A stretch of 5,856 nucleotides of DNA, from NCBI GenBank assembly GCA_014729455.1, contig WJJW01000377.1, positions 1 through 5,856 on the forward strand. The letters run 5' to 3'. The notes under the pieces were generated by a model. It was given only the letters and a program-made list of their open reading frames with translations, had not been told where the DNA came from and did not search any database. The stretch comes from Candidatus Eiseniibacteriota bacterium (lineage in GTDB: Bacteria; Eisenbacteria; RBG-16-71-46; CAIMUX01; VGJL01). The position numbers and the translations under genes were made by a program. Positions 1 through 4,986 of the stretch are shown here, piece by piece (positions within the stretch are counted from its first letter, which is position 1; each line of letters begins with the position of its first letter).

Positions 1-343
1 CGATCTCGCCGGCCCAGACGATCCGCGCGCGGACCTGCGGGTCGGCCAGCGCCTCCGGGGCGAAGGAGGCGATCCAGGTGTTCTGCGGGATGTAGTCGAG
101 CAGCCGGACCCCGAGGGCGGCCAGCTCCGCCCGCTCCGTCTCATCGGCGAAGCGATCGAGCTGGACCAGGAAGTGGCGGGTCTCCGCGCCGGCTTCGGCG
201 GCCCGATCGAGCGCGTCGAGGCCGGTTGCCGGGGAGAAGGTCCGGGAGCGGAGCTGCACCTCGGACGGGACCGCCGCGGGCAGCGCGACCGGAATCAACA
301 GCAAGGCCAGCAGGGACAGCGTCAGGATCCGGGAAGGCTTCAT
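1..343 (-). CDS. Secreted protein N-terminus, probable S8 (subtilisin-like) peptidase prodomain (partial)
   Basis: The first 114 residues of a gene that runs off the left edge are visible. They start at an ATG with a GAGGAG ribosome site six bases upstream. Residues 1-24 form a Sec signal peptide: MKPSR, a leucine-rich core at about 6-21, then an ALPAA cleavage region. Residues 55-95 read RHFLVQLDRFADETER, then AALGVRLLDYIPQNTWIASF. This is the pattern of the short N-terminal propeptide-like region before the catalytic domain of many secreted S8 serine peptidases, where a strand holding the FLVQ-type motif is followed by LGVxLLDYIPxN. The catalytic Asp/His/Ser region would lie beyond base 1, so activity cannot be judged. 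The gene lies downstream of the FG-GAP gene on the same strand but has its own promoter. The reading frame and export are firm; the peptidase family is an inference from the prodomain-like stretch. Confidence 0.8.
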   Translation of the reverse strand, partial: MKPSRILTLSLLALLLIPVALPAAVPSEVQLRSRTFSPATGLDALDRAAEAGAETRHFLVQLDRFADETERAELAALGVRLLDYIPQNTWIASFAPEALADPQVRARIVWAGEI

Positions 344-349
344 TCTAGA

Positions 350-355
350 CTCCTC
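350..355 (-). promoter_or_regulatory. Ribosome binding site of the S8-like gene
   Basis: GAGGAG on the minus strand lies six bases before the ATG at 343. It fixes the start of the secreted protease-like gene. Confidence 0.8.
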
Positions 356-382
356 GATGGTGGAACCGGGTGTTCGGTCTAT

Positions 383-395
383 GTGGGCAACCCAC
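383..395 (-). other. Small perfect hairpin in the 5' leader of the S8-like gene
   Basis: GTGGG-TTG-CCCAC on the minus strand can form a five-base-pair stem with a three-base loop. It lies 7 to 19 bases downstream of the predicted transcription start near 402 and about 28 bases before the ribosome site. It could stabilise the 5' end of the mRNA or be an operator half-site pair. The pairing is visible in the sequence; any function is inference. Confidence 0.4.
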
Positions 396-408
396 GAGCT
401 ATCCGTCG

Positions 409-417
409 ATTATAGCA
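409..417 (-). promoter_or_regulatory. Extended -10 promoter for the S8-like gene
   Basis: The minus strand reads TGCTATAAT: a perfect TATAAT -10 box (409-414) preceded by the TGn extension (415-417). Such an AT-rich match stands out in this GC-rich background. Hexamers 16 to 18 bases upstream (around 431-438, for example CGATCT) match TTGACA poorly, so the promoter probably relies on the extended -10 of a housekeeping sigma factor. The start would fall near base 402, giving a leader of about 60 bases to the ATG at 343. Confidence 0.7.
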
Positions 418-611
418 TAGATGGCTTGCGGAGATCGCCGCGCCGGGGGGGGCGGATGGGTGCGCCGCGCCGGCAACCGTTGCATGAGTCGCCGCCAGCA
501 CGGTTCTCGGGACGATCGAAATCGCCTCCGAGGCCGCCCGTTCGAGGTTGTCCGGATCTCGCTGCGGCTATTTGAGATAGGACCTGCAGGCAGACAGCGA
601 CCGGTCTGGGG

Positions 612-645
612 CGATCAGAGCGACCTTGAATTCTGATCGGATCAG
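612..645 (-). repeat. Overlapping inverted repeats just after the FG-GAP stop codon
   Basis: GATCAG occurs at 613-618 and 640-645, with its complement CTGATC at 633-638 between them. The middle copy can pair either with the left copy (CGATCAGA at 612-619 with TCTGATCG at 632-639, eight base pairs and a 12-base loop) or with the right one (633-645, arms around a central G). In the FG-GAP transcript this begins about 19 bases after the stop codon, where a 3'-end hairpin would be expected. There is no U run, so it is not a classical intrinsic terminator. The pairing is seen; a role in mRNA 3' end formation is inference. Confidence 0.35.
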
Positions 646-664
646 GGTCTTCGGGACGTCCGCT

Positions 665-3600
665 TCACCGCGTCACCCAGACCTTCCGCGCATCCGCCCC
701 GGCTGGCGTCTTCAGCCTGACGAGGTACAGACCGCTCGGGATCCGGCCGCCTCGCGCGTTCCGCCCCGACCAGGAGACGACGTGCGTCCCGGGCGGATGG
801 ATCCCGTCGACGAGCGTCGCCACGCGCCGGCCGGCGACGTCGTGCACGCTCATGGTCACCCGGACCTGCTCCGGGATCCGGAACGACACCGCCGTGCCCG
901 CGCGCATCGGGCTCGGCGCCGCGCCGAGGATCTTCACGTCCGTGGCGACGCTCGCCTGGGTCGGCACCGAGGAGGCGCCGCCCGCCGTCCGCACGGCGGT
1001 CATCGACGCTCCGGTCGGCGCCAGCGTGGACCACATCGTCAGCGGCGTGTACAGGGAACGCGATCGGGTCCGGACCCGCCAGTGGTACCGGGTCTCCGGC
1101 GAGAGTCCGGAGACCACCTCCTCGATCAGGGCCGCGCTGCCGAGGCCGTCTACCGGTGCACCGGTGTCGGTCCAGTCGCTGACCGCAACCGGCTGACCGT
1201 CGAGAGGGGTGCCGCTCGCGGCGACCTGCCACTCCAAGCGGACACTCTCGCGCCCCATCGGGGTCCTGCCGTGCGCGGCGAGGCCGAACGCCGACGGCGA
1301 GTCCGACGCACCCAGCCAAGCGATCGGATCCCCGGCGGTCGTCGTCTGCCGCGGCCGGATGTCGAGGCCGCCCCGCCGCGCATCGTCGCTTCCGAGGTAG
1401 GCGAACAAAGCCCCCTCGTCCGGGTACGCGCCGTCGTACTCCTCGGCACCGACGATCACGTCGGCGAATCCGTCGCCGTTCAGGTCCCCCGCGGTCGAGA
1501 CGGACGAGCCGAACGCGCAGTCCTCCTGGCCGCTGGTGTGCATCGAACCGAGGCTCGGTCCCGACGGTCCTCCGAGGTACACGTAGATCGCGCCCTCGTT
1601 GTTCAGGGCTCCGTCGTAGTTCTCCTCGGTCACCACGAAGTCGGCGTAGCCGTCCCGGTCGACGTCGCCCGCCGTCGAGAGATTCCGGCCGAGCCAGCCA
1701 CCCAGCTCCGACTCGCCGTAGAGCGTCCAGTCCGGCTCCGCGCCCGGCCCGGTGGGGGAGCCATAGAAGAGCTGGACCCGTCCCTCCTGCGAGATCTCGG
1801 CGTCGTAGAACGGCGTGCCCACCAGGAGGTCGTCGTAGCCGTCGCCGTTGACGTCGCCGGCCGCCGCCATGCGGCTCATCCGGGCGTCTTCCTGGCCGCC
1901 GTAGGTGACCCAGTCGTACTCGTCGGACGGGCCGTCGGCCGATCCGAAGTGGACGAAGACCGCGCCCTCGCTGGCGTAAGCGTCGGTGTAGGCGGTGATG
2001 CTGTAGGCGACGTCACTGAAGCCGTCCCCGTTGAGATCGCCGACCCCGGCGGCCGCCTCGCCGAGGAACGCCGATGGCTCGTCGCCTTCGATCGTCCAGG
2101 ACGGCGCGGGATCGAGTCCGCCCTCCGAACCGAGATAGAGGTACAGCGCTCCCTGACGGGACTCGGTGTTCGTGTGAAGGGGAGCGCCGACCAGCACGTC
2201 GGCGTACCCGTCGCCGTCGACGTCTCCGGCGCCGGTGGTGACGTAGCCGTACCAGGATGTGTCGGCCGCCCCGAACGTGCTCCAGCCGGGCGCGGTCGGG
2301 ATCCCATCCAGGGATCCGTAGTAGAGGTAGGCCGCGCCCTGGTCGAGGAAGGTCTCGTCGTGCGTGGGCGCCCCGACGAGGAGGTCGTCGAACCCGTCGC
2401 CGTTGACGTCCCCGGCCCGGCCGGCCGCGATCCCGAAGTACTCTCCTGCCTGCTCCCCGTAGCGCTGGGCCGCGTAGTCGAGGATCCCGCCGCCGGTCAC
2501 GGTCCCGTGGAACACGACCACGGTGCCTTCGTCGGCGAAGTCGCCGTCGAACCGGAACGCGCCGGCGACGACGTCTCCGAGCCCGTCGCCGTTCAGGTCC
2601 CCGGCGTAGGCGACGTGGTTGCCGTAGCCGGCCTCCTCCTGCCCGATCAGGCGGATCGCGAAGGCGTCCTCGCCGAGGCCCGAGCGGCTTCCGTAGAACG
2701 CGTGGGCGACGCCTTCCTTGAAGTCGTCGAAGCTGGCCGACGGGGCGCCGAGGACGACGTCGCCGTACCCGTCGGCGTTGACGTCCCCCGCGCCCGAGAC
2801 GGCCTGGCCGAGGAAGCCGTTCGACTCGTCGCCGTCGAACCACCAGGCGGGCGACTCCCGCAGACCATCGACGTCGCCGAGGTAGAGGTAGACGCGGCCC
2901 TGCTTCGGTTCCGCGCCGTCGAAGTGGTGCGCGCCGACCAGGATGTCGGCCAGTCCGTCGGCGTTCACGTCTCCCGCGGTCCGGACGTCGATCCCGAACT
3001 CGGCATCGGCGGGGAGCCCGGACGGGGCGAAGTCGACGCTCGCGTCGGGACCGGTCGCGCTCCCGTAGAACAGCCAGGCCCGGCCGGTCTCCTGTGAGCC
3101 GTGTCGCGGTGCGCCGATCACGATGTCGGCGTATCCGTCGCCGTCGACGTCTCCGGCGGGGGCGACCGAGTCGCCGAAGAGAGCGCCGGACGGCCCGGTG
3201 CCCGTCCAGTCGGGGCTCGCGGACGGCCCGTCGGGGGAGCCGAAGAAGACGTACGCTCGGTTGCTGCCCGCATCCGCGACCAGGACGTCGTCATACCCAT
3301 CGGCGTCGACGTCCCCCGCGGCGGCGATCCTGGCTCCGTAGCCGGACACGCTCCAGTCCCAGTCGGCCGAGAGGCCCGACTCCGATCCCAGGTAGAGACG
3401 GACCCGTTCGCCGGCGCCGCGCGAGCTGACCAGCACGTCGTCGTATCCGTCTGCGTTGACGTCTCCGGCCGTCGAGACCTCCCAGCCGAGCTGCATGTCC
3501 TCGATCTCTCCCTCGACCTGCCAGTCGGGCCAGCCCCCGGGTCCGGATGCGGATCCGTGGTAGACGAAGGCGGCGCCTTCGAAGGTGTTCGCCTGGCCGA

Positions 3601-4048
3601 GGAAGTCGTAGCCGCGCGCGCCGATGATCAGATCGTCGAACCCGTCGCCGTTGACGTCTCCGGCGGCGAAGGAATCGTTCGAGAACTGCCGGCCGTCTTG
3701 GGTGCCGACTTCGATCCAGCAGGGATCGGCGCTCAACCCGTCCGGGCCGCCGCAGTAGAGGAGCGCGGCACCGTCGTCGGCGTTGTAGCCGGGACAGCTC
3801 ACGACGACGTCGCTGTAGCCGTCGCCGTCGACGTCGCCGGCGGTGCCGACGTCGGTACCGAAGTTCGTGTAGTCGGTCCCGTCGGCGACGGTCCAGTTCG
3901 GGGAGGCGGGGAGCTGCTCGGCCCGAGCCGCGGGGCTCGAGACCAGGACGGCGGCGGCCATCGCCAGCGCCGCGACCAGAAGCACCGCGAGTGGCAACTT
4001 CCTCTGCGGGTTGGTCTTACCGACTATCGCGAAGATCGATCGATGCAT
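665..4048 (-). CDS. Secreted FG-GAP repeat (integrin-alpha-like) beta-propeller protein with C-terminal sorting domain
   Basis: The product has 1127 residues. Residues 1-43 are a long signal peptide (hydrophobic core about 19-37, ARA then EQ cleavage). Residues about 60-887 hold fourteen FG-GAP repeats of mostly 59-65 residues. Each has the GD(V/L)(D/N)xDGxxD calcium loop, starting at residues 72, 131, 196, 247, 300, 360, 422, 484, 547, 609, 671, 732, 795 and 855, and several keep the FG and GAP signatures. Seven such repeats make one propeller in integrin alpha chains, so two propellers are likely. Residues about 895-1015 look like a fibronectin-III-type module (GLSPETRYHWRVRTRS). Residues 1042-1127 match the FlgD-Ig/T9SS type A-like C-terminal fold (VHDVAGRRVATLVDG, then IPSGLYLVRL). 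The ATG at 4048 has GAGGAGG eight bases upstream. The likely role is a calcium-dependent surface or secreted adhesion or binding protein; the ligand is unknown. It is divergent from the DUF4396 gene. Confidence 0.92.
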   Translation of the reverse strand: MHRSIFAIVGKTNPQRKLPLAVLLVAALAMAAAVLVSSPAARAEQLPASPNWTVADGTDYTNFGTDVGTAGDVDGDGYSDVVVSCPGYNADDGAALLYCGGPDGLSADPCWIEVGTQDGRQFSNDSFAAGDVNGDGFDDLIIGARGYDFLGQANTFEGAAFVYHGSASGPGGWPDWQVEGEIEDMQLGWEVSTAGDVNADGYDDVLVSSRGAGERVRLYLGSESGLSADWDWSVSGYGARIAAAGDVDADGYDDVLVADAGSNRAYVFFGSPDGPSASPDWTGTGPSGALFGDSVAPAGDVDGDGYADIVIGAPRHGSQETGRAWLFYGSATGPDASVDFAPSGLPADAEFGIDVRTAGDVNADGLADILVGAHHFDGAEPKQGRVYLYLGDVDGLRESPAWWFDGDESNGFLGQAVSGAGDVNADGYGDVVLGAPSASFDDFKEGVAHAFYGSRSGLGEDAFAIRLIGQEEAGYGNHVAYAGDLNGDGLGDVVAGAFRFDGDFADEGTVVVFHGTVTGGGILDYAAQRYGEQAGEYFGIAAGRAGDVNGDGFDDLLVGAPTHDETFLDQGAAYLYYGSLDGIPTAPGWSTFGAADTSWYGYVTTGAGDVDGDGYADVLVGAPLHTNTESRQGALYLYLGSEGGLDPAPSWTIEGDEPSAFLGEAAAGVGDLNGDGFSDVAYSITAYTDAYASEGAVFVHFGSADGPSDEYDWVTYGGQEDARMSRMAAAGDVNGDGYDDLLVGTPFYDAEISQEGRVQLFYGSPTGPGAEPDWTLYGESELGGWLGRNLSTAGDVDRDGYADFVVTEENYDGALNNEGAIYVYLGGPSGPSLGSMHTSGQEDCAFGSSVSTAGDLNGDGFADVIVGAEEYDGAYPDEGALFAYLGSDDARRGGLDIRPRQTTTAGDPIAWLGASDSPSAFGLAAHGRTPMGRESVRLEWQVAASGTPLDGQPVAVSDWTDTGAPVDGLGSAALIEEVVSGLSPETRYHWRVRTRSRSLYTPLTMWSTLAPTGASMTAVRTAGGASSVPTQASVATDVKILGAAPSPMRAGTAVSFRIPEQVRVTMSVHDVAGRRVATLVDGIHPPGTHVVSWSGRNARGGRIPSGLYLVRLKTPAGADARKVWVTR
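1390..3871 (-). repeat. Fourteen tandem FG-GAP-coding repeats, period about 155-195 bp
   Basis: The same coding block recurs fourteen times, most visible as variants of the calcium-loop codons (on the plus strand, forms of GTCGCCGTTGACGTC) near 3835, 3658, 3463, 3310, 3151, 2971, 2785, 2599, 2410, 2224, 2038, 1855, 1666 and 1486. Spacing is 177-195 bases except for two short units (153 and 159 bases) between 3463 and 3151. Units differ too much for a recent tandem duplication; the short loop core is conserved because of protein function. Confidence 0.85.
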
Positions 4049-4056
4049 GATCCAGG

Positions 4057-4063
4057 CCTCCTC
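4057..4063 (-). promoter_or_regulatory. Ribosome binding site of the FG-GAP gene
   Basis: GAGGAGG on the minus strand lies eight bases before the ATG at 4048. It is a strong Shine-Dalgarno and supports this start, which also places a complete signal peptide at the N-terminus. Confidence 0.8.
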
Positions 4064-4199
4064 GGTTCGGACGAATTCCGTTCATCCTCGAGAATGCCGG
4101 GAGCCTGCAATGCGAACGCGGCGGCGGAAGCCCGAGCCGCTAGGGAAACTCCCGAGACCGAAAACACGGAATCGCCCGCAGAGCGACGCGCGGGAGGTC

Positions 4200-4208
4200 T
4201 GCTAGCCT
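4200..4208 (+). promoter_or_regulatory. Possible extended -10 box for the DUF4396 gene
   Basis: TGCTAGCCT has the TGn extension and the most conserved -10 positions (TA at the start, T at the end), and would give a leader of about 50 bases to the start at 4267. There is no recognisable -35 box at 16-18 bases. This is a weak call in GC-rich sequence. No convincing promoter for the divergent FG-GAP gene was seen in 4064-4199. Confidence 0.25.
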
Positions 4209-4253
4209 GGCGCCGAGTCGCAACCGAACGGGACGCGGCGAGTTGGAAGCCGC

Positions 4254-4260
4254 GGGGAGG
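4254..4260 (+). promoter_or_regulatory. Ribosome binding site that sets the DUF4396 start
   Basis: GGGGAGG lies six bases before a TTG at 4267. The in-frame TTG at 4243 has no comparable site and would put this sequence inside the coding region; the GTG at 4273 is twelve bases away. The TTG at 4267 is therefore the preferred start. Confidence 0.65.
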
Positions 4261-4266
4261 TCTGGA

Positions 4267-4932
4267 TTGAACGTGGCGCGGGATCTTCTCGGAACCTGGT
4301 GGTTCCTGGGGACCTGGATGGCGACGTCCGCCGTCGCGCTCGCCCTCCTGTTTCGCGACCTGCGCCGCAAGAACCCCGAGATCATGCCGCTCATGAAGGC
4401 GGTCTGGGGGTTGACCGTCGCCTACTCGGGGCTGCTGGGCCTGGCGGCATACTTCTACTCGGGGCGCAAGCAGATCGCTCGGGACAGCCTCGCGCGCCGC
4501 GGGCTGCGCTCCACGGCCCACTGCTACTCGGGCTGCGGAATGGGCGAGATCATCGGCGTCCTGGTCACCGTCGGGATCCTGGCGGCGGCGCAGCCGATCG
4601 TCGTGGCCGTCACCTTCTCCCTCGCCTACGTCTTCGGGATCCTGCTCACCGTGGGGCCTCTCATGCAGGAGGGGATCGCGAAGCGCACTGCTCTGAAGGA
4701 CGCGGTGATCAGCGAGTCGGCCAGCATCGTGGTGATGGAGGCCGTCGCCATCGGGGTCGATCTGTTCCTCGCCGGCGACGCCGGCCCGGGAGACACGCTC
4801 TTCTGGTCCTCGCTCGTCGTCTCGCTCTCCCTCGGCTTCCTCGCCGCCTTGCCCGTCAACGTTCTCCTGGTGCGCTACGGGGTGAAGGAGGGGATGCACG
4901 ATCCGAGACGGATGGCCGAAGAGAGCGGTTGA
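4267..4932 (+). CDS. DUF4396 family multi-pass membrane protein
   Basis: From the TTG at 4267 the product has 221 residues. Two N-terminal membrane segments (about 7-29 and 42-64) precede the DUF4396 domain (about 81-210). That domain begins with the family's HCxxGCxxGE signature, here HCYSGCGMGEIIG with His85, Cys86, Cys90 and Glu94, and continues with paired helices (about 95-132), a segment around SIVVMEAVAIGVDL (about 150-168), and a final helix or pair ending in ALPVNVLLVRYG (about 178-205). About six membrane helices in all. DUF4396 has no established function to my knowledge; the conserved His/Cys/Glu cluster at a membrane face suggests metal or redox chemistry, which is inference. The gene is divergent from FG-GAP and convergent with the CHAT gene. 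Nothing in the window shows a shared pathway. The family assignment rests on remembered motif patterns. Confidence 0.88.
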   Translation: MNVARDLLGTWWFLGTWMATSAVALALLFRDLRRKNPEIMPLMKAVWGLTVAYSGLLGLAAYFYSGRKQIARDSLARRGLRSTAHCYSGCGMGEIIGVLVTVGILAAAQPIVVAVTFSLAYVFGILLTVGPLMQEGIAKRTALKDAVISESASIVVMEAVAIGVDLFLAGDAGPGDTLFWSSLVVSLSLGFLAALPVNVLLVRYGVKEGMHDPRRMAEESG

Positions 4933-4986
4933 TCGGAGCCTCCAGCCGCCGCGAGATTCAGGAGAATCAGTGGCAGGGAGCGGACG

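Larger units (their letters stand above)
344..664. other. Non-coding spacer between the FG-GAP and S8-like genes
   Basis: The 321 bases between the two minus-strand genes show no convincing gene; short open frames here lack ribosome sites and have arginine/glycine-rich shadow compositions. From the FG-GAP stop onward (right to left) it holds overlapping inverted repeats (612-645), an 11-base direct repeat CGCCGCGCCGG at 436-446 and 463-473, a run of eight G at 445-452, the promoter at 409-417, the leader hairpin and the ribosome site. I see no intrinsic terminator with a U tract. Confidence 0.7.

Noticed and set aside
344..664. Small genes on the plus strand within the spacer (frames at 357-575 and 421-636)
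   Set aside because: No ribosome site, arginine/proline/glycine-rich shadow composition, and the minus-strand promoter and leader occupy the same bases.
626..3097. Long open frame of 823 codons on the plus strand, opposite the FG-GAP gene
   Set aside because: It is the antisense mirror of a GC-rich repeat gene. Its recurring VAVDV-type pattern is the reverse complement of the GDVDGDG calcium loops, it has no ribosome site, and it is rich in Arg, Gly, Val and Pro without recognisable domains. The same applies to the 389-codon frame at 3101-4270.
1390..3871. CRISPR array or recent tandem DNA duplication, because of regular repeats about 180 bases apart
   Set aside because: The repeats are in frame within one protein, diverged between units, and explained by FG-GAP blade structure. 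The spacing is far too long for a CRISPR array.
4243..4266. Upstream TTG at 4243 as the start of the DUF4396 gene
   Set aside because: It has no good ribosome site, and the GGGGAGG at 4254-4260 fits the TTG at 4267 with six-base spacing.
4024..4899. Open frame of 291 codons on the minus strand opposite the DUF4396 gene
   Set aside because: Highly charged, low-complexity composition with no recognisable domain, and it overlaps the start of the FG-GAP gene and nearly all of a clear membrane protein gene. It is a shadow of GC-rich codon use.
4955..4968. GATTC-AGGA-GAATC hairpin between the convergent DUF4396 and CHAT stops, as a bidirectional terminator
   Set aside because: The stem is only five base pairs, AT-containing, and has no T tract on either side. 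The position is right but the structure is too weak to call.
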